Part shown: positions 45,703 through 55,568 of the stretch, piece by piece
Layout: each line of letters begins with the position of its first letter
Numbering within the stretch: position 1 is the stretch's first letter
Source: Polaribacter sp. NJDZ03
GTDB lineage: Bacteria; Bacteroidota; Bacteroidia; Flavobacteriales; Flavobacteriaceae
DNA length: 64,000 nt
Direction: 5' to 3'
NCBI RefSeq assembly: GCF_019263805.1
Contig: NZ_CP079195.1
Span: 3,211,001-3,275,000 of the forward strand
The notes under the pieces: generated by a model
Seen by the model: only the letters and a program-made list of their open reading frames with translations
Databases searched by the model: none
What the model was told of the DNA's origin: nothing
Position numbers and translations under genes: made by a program

Positions 45703-47015
45703 TAGTTGTTTGTTTTTTCGTTAAATATTTCAGATAAAAACGGGTTTAAAAACTTATTAGTTGGGTCTAATTCTCTTCTTAAAAATTTAAAATCTTCCCA
45801 TTTAGTATATACTTTAGACAGTTCTGCATCTTTGGCAGCAAAACGTTTTGCCCAATGAGGTTTTCCTCCATATTTTAAAAATATTTTTTCAATACTTCTA
45901 AAAGCTTCATAAGTATCTGCAGTAGCTGCGTTTCTAGAAACACACCCCATTGTAACGGTATCTTTACCATAAGCGTAACTTAACCAAGTTTTGTCTTTAT
46001 AAACAAAACGAACATCCATAGGAATGTGAATAAACGATTTGTTACTCCACTTGTTTATTTCTGTTTTTAGTTCTTCAAAAACGGTAGGAAAAACATCTAA
46101 ACCTATGGTCCATTCTGCTAATTCTAACGTAGAACCTCTAGATTTTGTAACGGTTGCTTGGTATAATGAGCCTTTGTGCTCTTTTGTAGAACTAAAAAAA
46201 CCTCTGTATAAAAGTTTGTTCGCAATAGCTGTAATCCAAGGAAAAACATGCGAGTATTTGTATAATACCTTAGAGGCAGTTCTTCTATGTTTTAAATATT
46301 TAGGACCTAAATCTTCAGTTATTTCTGTATTTGGGTCTATTTTATCACCAGTAATAACATAGCCTTTGTCTGTATGAGGAAGCCATAAAATTCTTAGAAA
46401 ATCATGTTCTTTTAAACGCTCTTTAATTTTAGGCAACCAAACACTATCATCTTCAGGGCCTTCTTTTACGTGTAAAGTATAGATAGGTTCACATTTAAAA
46501 GTAATTTCAGAGAATACACCAAGAACTCCCAAAGAAACTCTTACAGCATCAATTAATTTATCTTTATCTGTTATAACTTTAATAGATCCATCAGCTAAAA
46601 CAAGGCTACATTTAGTCATGTATTCACAAAGAAGGTTACCACTTGTACCATGTGTTCCTGTTGCTAGGGCACCACCAACAGTAACCGTGTTTATGTCTGG
46701 TAAACAAGGAATACACCAACCTTTTGCTTCTATAGCTTCTAGTAAATCTCCTAAAATTACACCAGGTTGTAGAGTTACTGTATGCTCAGAATCATTAAAA
46801 GATAAAATTTTATTATAGGTAGTAATATCAATTAAAGTGTCTACTCCAGAAGCAATATCTGCAGAAGATTGTTTGCTTCCAAAAAAACGTACTTTTTCAG
46901 AATTAGCAATTACTTCTTGTAATTCTTTCTCAGAAGTAATTTTGTAAAGTGATTTATAGTTATGAGTTAGATTTTCGTTCCAACTTATCCAAACACCGTT
47001 TTTATTTTGTTTCAT
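45702..47015 (-). CDS. FAD-linked sugar-lactone/alditol oxidase-like protein
   Basis: About 437 residues from the ATG at 47015 (MKQNKNGVWISWNENL). The frame stays open up to 47105, but those extra 30 residues are Lys/Asn-rich and lie outside the family. FAD-binding PCMH domain at about 20-190: VRFFGSKQSSADIA, LQPGVILGDLLEAIEAKG and GGALATGTHGTSGNLL, where the His and Gly-rich loop bind FAD. The C-terminal part fits the D-arabinono-lactone oxidase/alditol oxidase group (GGKPHWAKRFAAKD, FKFLRRELDPTNKFLNPFL). It probably oxidises a sugar lactone or polyol with oxygen or another acceptor. No signal peptide is seen. It overlaps the downstream HAD gene by one base. Confidence 0.88.
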   Translation of the reverse strand: MKQNKNGVWISWNENLTHNYKSLYKITSEKELQEVIANSEKVRFFGSKQSSADIASGVDTLIDITTYNKILSFNDSEHTVTLQPGVILGDLLEAIEAKGWCIPCLPDINTVTVGGALATGTHGTSGNLLCEYMTKCSLVLADGSIKVITDKDKLIDAVRVSLGVLGVFSEITFKCEPIYTLHVKEGPEDDSVWLPKIKERLKEHDFLRILWLPHTDKGYVITGDKIDPNTEITEDLGPKYLKHRRTASKVLYKYSHVFPWITAIANKLLYRGFFSSTKEHKGSLYQATVTKSRGSTLELAEWTIGLDVFPTVFEELKTEINKWSNKSFIHIPMDVRFVYKDKTWLSYAYGKDTVTMGCVSRNAATADTYEAFRSIEKIFLKYGGKPHWAKRFAAKDAELSKVYTKWEDFKFLRRELDPTNKFLNPFLSEIFNEKTNN

Positions 47016-47334
47016 GTATAATTTGAATAATAAGCAAAAATAGTTGTTTATTTTTTTTAATAAAAGGTACTTTCCATTTTTCTTGTAATTAGAATCTATG
47101 TCCACTTTTCTTTAGATGCTTAAAGGTTTTAGTATTGTTTAGAAATTAATAATTAATTAAAAAATGAGTTAAAAATTAATAGAATAAGCATTGTTTTTAT
47201 GTGTTTATTATGATTAATGCTTTTGTAAAAAATTTTATAAATTAACGGTATGATAATAAAAAGTTAAAATTTTATTAGGTTTTTTAATAAAAGTTATAAA
47301 TATTTGTTTATACTTAAATTAAAATATAATTATT

Positions 47335-49956
47335 ATGAAAAATTTGTTTTTTAAAAGAAATACATTTATGCTGCTATTTACATTCTTTTCTTATGTAATT
47401 GTAGGGCAAACAATAAAAGGAAAGGTAACTGACGCTAACGGAAACAGTGTTCCTTACATAAACGTTGTTGAAAAAGGAACTTCTAACGGTACGCTAACAG
47501 ATGATAATGGAATGTATTCTATAGACGTTAATACAATTCCAACAGTGCTTATTTTTTCATCAATGGGGTATACGACTATAAGTCAAAAAATAACTTCTAG
47601 CGCAAACTTAAATATTACAATTAGTGAAAGTGATGTAAGTTTAGATGAAATTGTTTTAACAGGTAATCGATCTAAACCAAGAACTATTTTAGATTCTCCT
47701 GTACCAATAGATAATGTTAGTGTTCAAGAACTAAAAGCAACTGGGCAAACTAGTGTTGATAAAATGTTAACGTATACAATACCATCTTACAATGCAAGCA
47801 GCCAAACAGTTTCTGATGCTACTGCTCATTTTGATCCAGCAGATTTACGTGGCTTAGGACCAAGTAGAACATTGGTTTTAGTAAACGGAAAAAGAAAAAA
47901 TCAAAGTGCTTTGGTATATGTAAATGATACTCCGGGTAAAGGAGAAGTTGGTACAGATATGAAAAGTATACCTACAGCTGCTATTGAAAGAGTTGAGGTT
48001 TTAAGAGATGGAGCCTCTGCTCAATATGGTTCTGATGCAATTGCCGGAGTTGTAAATATTATTTTAAAGAAAAACATTAATTATACAGAAGTAAATGCAA
48101 GTACAGGTTATACTTCTAAGTTAGATGGACTTAATGCATCTGCAGATATAAACCATACTTTTACTTTTGCAGATAAAGGATTTGCCAACGTTACCTTTGG
48201 TTTAGATTATCAAGAAAAAACAAACAGAGCAGGTACCCCTGGTGCAGATGGTCTTTTTGGTGTTGATAACCAATGGACAAGAGACAACCCAGATTTAGGA
48301 ATGACCATAGGTATGCCAGAAATGAAAAAGGCAGATTTATTTTTAAATGCTGAATATCCTATAAGTGAGGATACCAAACTATATTTATTTGGTGGTTTTA
48401 ATGTTAGAGAAGGAACTAGTTTTTCACTTTACAGAACACCTTACTGGCCTGGTGTACCAACCGATGCAGCAAGCAATCCATTATATGATGGAGTTGGAGA
48501 TTACCAAGGTTTTCAACCAACTTTTGAAACAGGCATTAATGATAATTTATTAACGGCAGGTATTCAATTTAAGTTTTTAGGTTTTAATGCAGACGCAAGT
48601 GCAACTTATGGTAGCAACACTGTAGATTATACTATTGGAAATACAATTAACCCAAGTTTAGGTGCTAATAGTCCAACTAATTTTGATGCTGGTGGTTATG
48701 GTTTTAATAATATTCTTGGAAACTTTGATATTAGTAAAAGTATTGATGCTGTAAGTTTTGGTTTTGGTGTTGAAGCAAGAAAAGAAACTTTTGAAGTTAC
48801 TGCTGGTGAAGAAGCTTCTTATATTGATGGAGGGGCACAATCTTTTCCAGGTCTTCAGCCAGGAAATGCTTTAAAAGAATCTAGAACTAATGTTGGTGTG
48901 TATTCTACTTTAGATTGGGATATCTCAGAAAAATTCTTAATTGGTGGTGCTATTCGATATGAAAATTTCTCTGATTTTGGAGGAAACACTTCATGGAAAG
49001 TAAACTCTAGATACAAAATAAATGATGCAGCGGTTTTAAGAGCTTCTTTTGGAACCGGTTTTAGAGCTCCATCATTACATCAAGTTTATTTAAGTAACGT
49101 GCAAACTTTAGTTTCTAACGGAACTATTTCAAACCAAGGAACTTTTAATAATGTAGATCCAATTATTAAAGACTTAGGTATAAAAAGTTTATTTGCAGAA
49201 ACATCAAAAAACCTTTCTGTTGGAGGTACACTTAAAGTTTCAAGAAACTTTTCTGTTTCCTTAGATTATTATAGAGTAGCTGTTGATGATAGAGTTTTGT
49301 TTTCTGGAGAAATAAATGCTACAGATGATAATGGTACTGTAAATGCAGATGTTCAACAAATATTAGATGATAATAGTGTTACAAGTATTAAGTTTTTTAT
49401 AAACGCAGTAAATACGGTTACAGAAGGATTTGATTTTGTGTTAAGACAAAAAAATATTGAAGCAGGTGCTGGTAAATTTGGAATTAATCTAGCTTTAAAC
49501 ATAAACAAAACAACGTTAGAAGGTATTATTAATACTCCAGATAAATTAGCGAATTATAAGGAGCAAATTTTCAGTAGAAAAGAACAAGCACGTATTACAG
49601 ATTCTAGACCAAACACTAAAGTTTTATTTGGTGTAGATTATAATATTAAAAAGTTAAATATGGCGTTAAATAACACATATTTTGGTTCTGTAAAATGGCA
49701 GCATGCTGTAGACCCTACTAAAGATCAGGTTTTTGCGGGTAAAGTTATTACAGATTTATCTTTAAGATATGCTTTTACAGAAAAGATATCTGCAAATCTT
49801 ATTGTAAACAACTTACTTAACGTATACCCAGATATTATAGATACTAAAGGAGATGTGGTTACAGATTTAGGAGGGCGTTTTAAATATCCTTGGGAAGTAA
49901 ATCAATTTGGTTTTACGGGGACTACTTTTAAAGCAGGTATCAGTTATAAATTCTAA
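47335..49956 (+). CDS. TonB-dependent outer-membrane receptor
   Basis: 873 residues. The signal peptide ends near residue 25 (YVIVGQT). A carboxypeptidase-regulatory-like domain lies at about 26-110 (IKGKVTDANGNSVPYINVVE). The plug follows at about 118-240 (ILDSPVPIDNVSVQEL, LRGLGPSRTLVLVNGKRKNQ, AIERVEVLRDGASAQYGSDA, IAGVVNIILKK). A 22-strand-type barrel ends in KAGISYKF with the usual terminal Phe. Such proteins import siderophores, vitamins or glycans using TonB energy. No SusD or siderophore gene is adjacent, so the substrate is unknown. It is monocistronic with a 229-bp A/T-rich upstream region and converges on dnaE. Confidence 0.93.
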   Translation: MKNLFFKRNTFMLLFTFFSYVIVGQTIKGKVTDANGNSVPYINVVEKGTSNGTLTDDNGMYSIDVNTIPTVLIFSSMGYTTISQKITSSANLNITISESDVSLDEIVLTGNRSKPRTILDSPVPIDNVSVQELKATGQTSVDKMLTYTIPSYNASSQTVSDATAHFDPADLRGLGPSRTLVLVNGKRKNQSALVYVNDTPGKGEVGTDMKSIPTAAIERVEVLRDGASAQYGSDAIAGVVNIILKKNINYTEVNASTGYTSKLDGLNASADINHTFTFADKGFANVTFGLDYQEKTNRAGTPGADGLFGVDNQWTRDNPDLGMTIGMPEMKKADLFLNAEYPISEDTKLYLFGGFNVREGTSFSLYRTPYWPGVPTDAASNPLYDGVGDYQGFQPTFETGINDNLLTAGIQFKFLGFNADASATYGSNTVDYTIGNTINPSLGANSPTNFDAGGYGFNNILGNFDISKSIDAVSFGFGVEARKETFEVTAGEEASYIDGGAQSFPGLQPGNALKESRTNVGVYSTLDWDISEKFLIGGAIRYENFSDFGGNTSWKVNSRYKINDAAVLRASFGTGFRAPSLHQVYLSNVQTLVSNGTISNQGTFNNVDPIIKDLGIKSLFAETSKNLSVGGTLKVSRNFSVSLDYYRVAVDDRVLFSGEINATDDNGTVNADVQQILDDNSVTSIKFFINAVNTVTEGFDFVLRQKNIEAGAGKFGINLALNINKTTLEGIINTPDKLANYKEQIFSRKEQARITDSRPNTKVLFGVDYNIKKLNMALNNTYFGSVKWQHAVDPTKDQVFAGKVITDLSLRYAFTEKISANLIVNNLLNVYPDIIDTKGDVVTDLGGRFKYPWEVNQFGFTGTTFKAGISYKF

Positions 49957-49971
49957 AAGAATATCATAATT

Positions 49972-50010
49972 AAAAAAGGGAGGTAAACAATTTGTTTACC
50001 TCCCTTTTTT
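49972..50010. terminator. bidirectional terminator between TonB receptor and dnaE
   Basis: AAAAAAGGGAGGTAAACAA (49972-49990) and TTGTTTACCTCCCTTTTTT (49992-50010) form a perfect 19-bp stem around a single base, with T-runs on both strands. Confidence 0.9.
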
Positions 50011-50017
50011 ATTGCTT

Positions 50018-53000
50018 TTAATTTAACTTATATGCAATTTGCTGTGTATCTAGACTAGCTAACAATTCGTTGGTTATATGAACCTTCGTATTTCTACTTG
50101 GCAAGCTAATTTCTAGTTTTTCCTTTTCATCCCAAATAGTGAAATTTAAGTTTTGTTTACCAGGTGTCTTCTTTAAGATCGATTCTAAGTTTAAAATAGC
50201 ATCTTCTTTAATTTCACTTAAAGGAAGTTGAATGGTTACTTTTTTACAGAGTTCATCCATAATATCATGTAACAATTTCATTTCTAAGAATTTTAATCTA
50301 GGTTCACCAACAACGCCTGTTTCTTTATTAGTCCAACCAGGTTGTACGGTTGTACGAATAAATAAAAACTGATTCGGCACTAAAAAGTGTTGCATTCTTA
50401 GGTAATCTTCCCCAAAAATTCTAAATTCATTACTATCTCCATAATCTTCAACCGTAAACATTGCCCAACCTTTACCTGCTTTAGAAACTCGGTGTTGTAC
50501 GTCTGTAACAATACCAGCAAAAGCTAAATTCATGTTTACAAATTTAGCAAGATCTGCTTTAAAGTATTTCAAAGAAGCGTTGCAAAATTTTATTTCATTT
50601 TTAAAATCATCTAAAGGATGTGCGGAAATATAAATTCCGATTACTTCCTTTTCTTGTTGTAATAATTCCATGGTTCCCCAAGTTTCGCATGTAGGAATAT
50701 CTGGTTCTGGAAACTGAACGGTAGAAGCTTCCCCAAACATAGAAACTTGTGCAGAATTTTCATTTTCTTGATATTTATGTCCAAATTTCATGGCGCGTTC
50801 TAAGAACGTCAAGCCTTTTTCATCAGTAGCAAAATATTGAGCTCTATGGGTATCTGTAAAAGAATCAAAAGCACCTGCTTTTATCAAACTATCAAAAGAT
50901 TTTTTATTGGCAGCTCTTAAATCTACACGTTTTGCTAAATCAAAAATTGAATTAAAATTCCCATTTTCTTCTCTTTCCTGAATAATAGCTCTTACTGCTC
51001 CAGCACCAACACCTTTTACGGCTGCCATTCCAAAACGGACAGCACCTTCATTATTTACAGAGAACTTTAAAAACGATTCATTTAAATCTGGACCAAAAAC
51101 TTGCAATTCCATTCGCTTACATTCTTCCATAAAGAAAGAAACAGCTTTAATATCTTTCATGTTATTAGAAAGTACAGAAGCCATATATTCTGCAGGGTAA
51201 TGTGCTTTTAAATATGCCGTTTGATACGCAATCCACGCATAACACGTAGAGTGAGATTTGTTAAAGGCGTAACTTGCAAAGGCTTCCCAATCCTTCCAAA
51301 TTTTTTCTAACTTTTCTGGATCATGACCTTTTGCAGCTGCTTGCTCTACAAACTTTGGTTTCATTTTATCTAGTACTGCAATTTGCTTTTTACCCATTGC
51401 CTTACGTAAAACATCAGCTTCACCTTTGGTAAAGTCTGCTAGTTTCTGTGATAAAAGCATTACTTGCTCTTGGTACACTGTAATTCCGTAGGTTTCTGCC
51501 AAATACTCTTCCATGGCAGGTAAATCGTACTCAATATCTTCGGTTCCGTGTTTTCTATTAATAAAAGACGGAATATATTCCATTGGACCCGGACGATATA
51601 ATGCATTCATTGCAATTAAATCGGCAAAAACGGTTGGTTTTAAAGAACGCATGTGTTTCTGCATTCCTGGAGATTCATATTGGAAAATACCTACCGTTTC
51701 TCCTCTTTGGAACAATTCATAAGTTTTTACATCATCTAAAGGAAATGTTTCTGGATCTAGCGTAATATCATGTCTTGCTTTAACAATTTTAACGGTGTCT
51801 TTAATTAAAGTCAGCGTTTTTAATCCCAAGAAATCCATTTTTAACAAACCTGCGTCTTCAACGACAGAGTTATCAAATTGGGTAACATACATATCGGAAT
51901 CCTTTGCTAGAGCAACAGGAACATAATTGGTAATATCTCCGGGCGTAATAATTACACCACAGGCATGAATTCCGGTATTTCTAACAGAACCTTCTAGTAT
52001 TGTTGCTTTATTAATTGTTTCGGAAATCAAATCGTTTCCGTAAGACATTTGTTTTAATTCTTCTATTAAAACTTTTTCTTCGGCACGTAAACCATCAACT
52101 TTACCTTTACTTTTAGCATCATCGCCAAAAATATTTTTTAGTTTAATTCCTGGAATTAATTTTGCAATTCTATCGGCTTCAAAAAGCGGTAAATCTAAAA
52201 CTCTGGCAGTATCTCTAATAGAAGATTTTGCTGCCATGGTTCCGTACGTAATAATCTGCGCAACTTGGTTTGCACCATATTTATCAATTACATAATCCAT
52301 TACACGACCACGCCCTTCATCATCAAAATCAATATCAATATCGGGCATCGATACACGTTCTGGATTTAAGAAACGCTCAAAAAGTAAATCGTATTTAATA
52401 GGATCTATATTTGTAATCCAAAGACAATAAGCAACTACAGAACCCGCAGCAGAACCACGCCCAGGCCCCACGGCAACATCCATTCTTCTTGCTGCTCTAA
52501 TAAAATCTTCTACAATTAAGAAATACCCAGGATATCCCGTTTTTTCAATAACCTCTAATTCAAAATCTAAACGTTCTTTAATAGATTCTGTAATTTCTCC
52601 ATAACGTTTTTTAGCACCTTCAAAAGTTAAGTGTTTTAAGAAATTGTTCTCACCACGCTTACCATTATCTTTTTCATCTTCCGGATCTTTAAATTCGTCA
52701 CCAATATTAAAAGCAGGTAATAATACATCCCTTGCAAGGGTGAAAATTTCTACCTTATCTACAATTTCTTGAATATTACTAATAGCTTCAGGAATATCTG
52801 CAAACAACTTTTTCATTTCGTCCGTAGACTTAAAATAATACTCGTCGTTAGGCAAACCGTATCTATAACCTCGTCCTTTACCAATAGGGGTAGATTGCTT
52901 TTCACCATCTTTTACACACAATAAAATATCATGTGCGTTGGCATCTTTCTTTTCTAAGTAAAACGTATTGTTGGTGGCAATAATCTTAACATCGTGCTTT

Positions 53001-54358
53001 TTAGAAAATTTTAATAAAGTTTCATTTACAATTTTTTCGTCTTGCTGATCATGACGCATCAACTCAATATATAAATCGTCTTTAAATTGTTCTTTCCACC
53101 AAATTAAAGCATCTTCAGCTTGTTTTTCTCCAAGATTTAAAATTTTACTAGGAACCTCTCCATATAAATTCCCTGTTAAAACAATAATGTCTTCTTTGTA
53201 TTGCTCTACAAGTGCTTTGTCAATTCTTGGTACATAGTAAAAACCATCTACAAAGGCTGCAGAAGACATTTTAGCTAAATTATGATATCCTTTTTTATTT
53301 TTTGCTAATAAAACAACCTGATACCCGTTGTCTTTTTGCGATTTATTTTTATGATCTTCACAGATATTAAACTCACAACCAATAATTGGTTTCATGGGAG
53401 TTGCTGCTGTTTTATTATGGTTTAAAACAGCATTCACAAAATGGAAAGAACCCATCATGTTTGCAGTATCTGTCATGGCAACTGCAGGCATATTGTCTTT
53501 TGCGGCAGCTTTTACAATATTACCCAATTGCATGGTAGATTGTAAAACAGAATATTGTGTATGATTGTGTAAATGCGAAAATTGTACATTTTCTAGTTCA
53601 GCTAAACCATCTGAAGTAGATTTTGTTGCTGCAGTACCTTTTAATTTCTCTAAACGTTGGCGAATTATATCGCTTTCCTTTTTAAGATTGATGTGTTTTA
53701 AACCAATTACCTGAATCGGTTTCGGGTTCGCCTCAGAGAAATTTTTAAAATAATCATCATCTACATCTAACTGTTCTTTGGTAAATTCTCTAATACGAAT
53801 TAACTCTAAAAAACAACGTGTTGTAGCCTCAACATCGGCAGTTGCATTATGCGCATCACCAAAACCAACACCAAATAAATGATTGTGTAATTCTGTTAAC
53901 GTTGGTAGTTTAAATTTCCCTCCACGACCACCAGGAATCTGACACATGGTAGCCGTTTTCTCGGTACACGTATCTAAAATAGGCAAAGGAGTCATCTTAT
54001 TTTCGATACCTAATCTATGGAATTCACAGCCCATAATACTGAGGTCGAAATTTAAATTCTGACCAACAATAAATTTCGTTTTGCCTAAAACCTCGTTAAA
54101 CAATACCAAACATTCCTCTAAAGTAATCCCTTGTTCTGCTGCTAATTCAGTCGAAATTCCGTGAATTCTTTCTGCATCATACGGAATATTAAAATTGTCT
54201 GGTCTTATAAGAAAATCGTTGTGTTCTAAAACATTACCCATCTCATCATGCAGTTGCCACGCAATTTGTATACACCTAGGCCAGTTGTCTGTATCGGTAA
54301 TTGGAGCATTCCAACTTTTAGGTAAACCGGTAGTTTCTGTATCGAAAATTAAGTACAT
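50018..54358 (-). CDS. dnaE: DNA polymerase III alpha subunit with fused N-terminal exonuclease
   Basis: 1446 residues; replicative polymerase. Residues 1-195 are a DEDDh exonuclease (YLIFDTETTGLP, IVGQNLNFDLSIMGCEFHRL, HNATADVEATTRCF), a fusion typical of Bacteroidetes DnaE. The PHP domain starts near 256 (FSHLHNHTQYSVL). The polymerase active-site region runs at about 626-690 (VGPGRGSAAGSVVAYCLW, MPDIDIDFDDEGRGRV) with the catalytic aspartates present. Then come fingers and the helix-hairpin-helix part (GVGAGAVRAII), and an OB-fold region at about 1270-1340 (LAFAGIVTDVQHRVSKAGKG). The gene is monocistronic on the minus strand and shares a bidirectional terminator with the TonB receptor. Confidence 0.97.
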   Translation of the reverse strand: MYLIFDTETTGLPKSWNAPITDTDNWPRCIQIAWQLHDEMGNVLEHNDFLIRPDNFNIPYDAERIHGISTELAAEQGITLEECLVLFNEVLGKTKFIVGQNLNFDLSIMGCEFHRLGIENKMTPLPILDTCTEKTATMCQIPGGRGGKFKLPTLTELHNHLFGVGFGDAHNATADVEATTRCFLELIRIREFTKEQLDVDDDYFKNFSEANPKPIQVIGLKHINLKKESDIIRQRLEKLKGTAATKSTSDGLAELENVQFSHLHNHTQYSVLQSTMQLGNIVKAAAKDNMPAVAMTDTANMMGSFHFVNAVLNHNKTAATPMKPIIGCEFNICEDHKNKSQKDNGYQVVLLAKNKKGYHNLAKMSSAAFVDGFYYVPRIDKALVEQYKEDIIVLTGNLYGEVPSKILNLGEKQAEDALIWWKEQFKDDLYIELMRHDQQDEKIVNETLLKFSKKHDVKIIATNNTFYLEKKDANAHDILLCVKDGEKQSTPIGKGRGYRYGLPNDEYYFKSTDEMKKLFADIPEAISNIQEIVDKVEIFTLARDVLLPAFNIGDEFKDPEDEKDNGKRGENNFLKHLTFEGAKKRYGEITESIKERLDFELEVIEKTGYPGYFLIVEDFIRAARRMDVAVGPGRGSAAGSVVAYCLWITNIDPIKYDLLFERFLNPERVSMPDIDIDFDDEGRGRVMDYVIDKYGANQVAQIITYGTMAAKSSIRDTARVLDLPLFEADRIAKLIPGIKLKNIFGDDAKSKGKVDGLRAEEKVLIEELKQMSYGNDLISETINKATILEGSVRNTGIHACGVIITPGDITNYVPVALAKDSDMYVTQFDNSVVEDAGLLKMDFLGLKTLTLIKDTVKIVKARHDITLDPETFPLDDVKTYELFQRGETVGIFQYESPGMQKHMRSLKPTVFADLIAMNALYRPGPMEYIPSFINRKHGTEDIEYDLPAMEEYLAETYGITVYQEQVMLLSQKLADFTKGEADVLRKAMGKKQIAVLDKMKPKFVEQAAAKGHDPEKLEKIWKDWEAFASYAFNKSHSTCYAWIAYQTAYLKAHYPAEYMASVLSNNMKDIKAVSFFMEECKRMELQVFGPDLNESFLKFSVNNEGAVRFGMAAVKGVGAGAVRAIIQEREENGNFNSIFDLAKRVDLRAANKKSFDSLIKAGAFDSFTDTHRAQYFATDEKGLTFLERAMKFGHKYQENENSAQVSMFGEASTVQFPEPDIPTCETWGTMELLQQEKEVIGIYISAHPLDDFKNEIKFCNASLKYFKADLAKFVNMNLAFAGIVTDVQHRVSKAGKGWAMFTVEDYGDSNEFRIFGEDYLRMQHFLVPNQFLFIRTTVQPGWTNKETGVVGEPRLKFLEMKLLHDIMDELCKKVTIQLPLSEIKEDAILNLESILKKTPGKQNLNFTIWDEKEKLEISLPSRNTKVHITNELLASLDTQQIAYKLN

Positions 54359-54509
54359 AAAAAGGCTTTTTTTGTGATGAGATTGTTCGTTTTAAACGGA
54401 CTGTAAATTTACGTTTTTTTGTTGAATTTAAAATAGGTAAATTAGGAATCATTGTTAAATTATAGCGTTATAAAATGTTTGTATAATAAAAATTATTTTC
54501 TATATTTTT

Positions 54510-54634
54510 GGGCGTGCCCATTTTTAAAACACCAAGTTAGTTGCATTAACTTTTTGCTTTAAAAATGGTCAGGCTATTCGTTACAAGTCCTCGTTCGTGC
54601 CTCACTGTGGGCTTTTCACTGCTATCCTTCACGC
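54510..54634. repeat. interspersed hairpin element (GGGCGTGCC type)
   Basis: It starts GGGCGTGCC, has a perfect inverted repeat CCATTTTTAAA (54518-54528) with TTTAAAAATGG (54558-54568), then GTCAGGCTATTCGTTACAAG, CTCACTG and TTTTCACTGCTATCC...TCACGCGG. I know very similar sequences as recurrent intergenic elements in Bacteroidetes, where the GGGCGTGCC and GCTATTCG...CACTGCTATCC parts are constant and the hairpin varies. Its function is unknown. Confidence 0.55.
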
Positions 54635-54731
54635 GGAATAAATGTTTAGTTTGTCTTTTATAAGCTAGTAAAAATTACATAAGTTTTGTTTGTTGTTGTG
54701 TTATCAGTGTTATCTAATTTTTTACGCTATA

Positions 54732-54988
54732 GCTCGTTTGTAGTGAGTACCGTAGTTACTTTGCTAAATCAACCTTTGACGGCACTCGTTGCAAACGAGC
54801 GTTAGCGAGGTGATAAGTTATCAACGATTGTCTTAGTTTTAGAGTATCAGATGTTTACAGAGAAAATTTTTATTCATTTTTTTTGCATGTCTATTTTTAC
54901 TCGCGCTTGTGCTCGTTTGCAATGAGTACCGTATTGCTTTGTAAAACCAATCTTTGATGTCACTCGTTAGAAACGAGCGTTAGCGAGG
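54732..54988. repeat. two direct copies of an inverted-repeat element
   Basis: Copy 1 (54732-54810): arms GCTCGTTTGTAGTGAGT and ACTCGTTGCAAACGAGC, followed by GTTAGCGAGG. Copy 2 (54911-54988): arms GCTCGTTTGCAATGAGT and ACTCGTTAGAAACGAGC, followed by the same GTTAGCGAGG. Loops share ACCGTA and CAA/CTTTGA parts. The copies are about 179 bp apart and clearly related. Confidence 0.75.
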
Positions 54989-55043
54989 AATTTTATAAAA
55001 ATACTAGTGTACAGGTTTGTTGGCTAAACTTAAAGTTTGCAAG

Positions 55044-55083
55044 AATTAAAAAGCCAATCCTATTAAGGATTGGCTTTTTAATT
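55044..55083 (-). terminator. terminator of the PA2169-type four-helix gene
   Basis: AATTAAAAAGCCAATCCT (55044-55061) and AGGATTGGCTTTTTAATT (55066-55083): perfect 18-bp stem with a four-base loop and T-run. Confidence 0.9.
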
Positions 55084-55121
55084 GTTTTATAAAGTTATAT
55101 TTAACCTACTAAAATTTATGA

Positions 55122-55568
55122 TTAGGCTAACTCTTCTTTCACCATTAATAAATTAATAGCAGCTTGAATTTTTTGTTGTTGTTCTTCTAGCATTTTTTTT
55201 GTTGAGGGAGCAAAAACATCTTCCAATAATATTTCTTTATATTCATCTAAATTGGCTCTTTCTCCTCTAAGTGCTTCTTCTAAAATAGCCTCTTCGTCGT
55301 TGGAGCTAAATAGAGATTTTAGTGTCATCCAATTTCTGTGCATTGTACCTTTAAAAGAACCGTTCTCTTCAGGTATTTGTCCGTGTAATAAAATTTCTGT
55401 TCTTATGTCTTTTGCAAACAGACTTCTTTCTGAGGCTCTATTTTTAAAGAAAATTTTTAATTTTGCACTCTCTACATTTTCTGCGGCGTTTAAATACCCT
55501 TTTTCAGCATCATAATTTTTCTCTAATAATTCGTTTAATTTGTTCGAAATTTTTTCTGTGTACTTCAT
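55122..55568 (-). CDS. PA2169/DUF2383-type four-helix-bundle protein
   Basis: 148 residues, almost wholly helical. The pattern KISNKLNELLEKNYDAEKGY, FFKNRASERSLFAKDIRTEI and GSFKGTMHRNWMTLKSLF is typical of the PA2169 (DUF2383) ferritin-like family. Members are often induced by stress; the biochemical role is unknown. The acidic residues of a true ferritin di-iron site are not clearly conserved. It stands alone between repeats and has its own promoter candidate and strong terminator. Confidence 0.88.
   Translation of the reverse strand: MKYTEKISNKLNELLEKNYDAEKGYLNAAENVESAKLKIFFKNRASERSLFAKDIRTEILLHGQIPEENGSFKGTMHRNWMTLKSLFSSNDEEAILEEALRGERANLDEYKEILLEDVFAPSTKKMLEEQQQKIQAAINLLMVKEELA

Larger units (their letters stand above)
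54359..55121. other. gene-free region of interspersed repeats upstream of dnaE
   Basis: No credible coding frame. It contains an interspersed hairpin element (54510-54634), two direct copies of an inverted-repeat element (54732-54810 and 54911-54988) and the terminator of the four-helix gene (55044-55083). The dnaE promoter must lie just upstream of 54358; TAAATTTA at about 54403-54410 is only a weak candidate. Confidence 0.6.

Noticed and set aside
47016..47105. Extended start of the flavin-dependent oxidase
   Set aside because: The 30 extra residues are Lys/Asn/Tyr-rich upstream sequence; the family N-terminus starts at the ATG at 47015.
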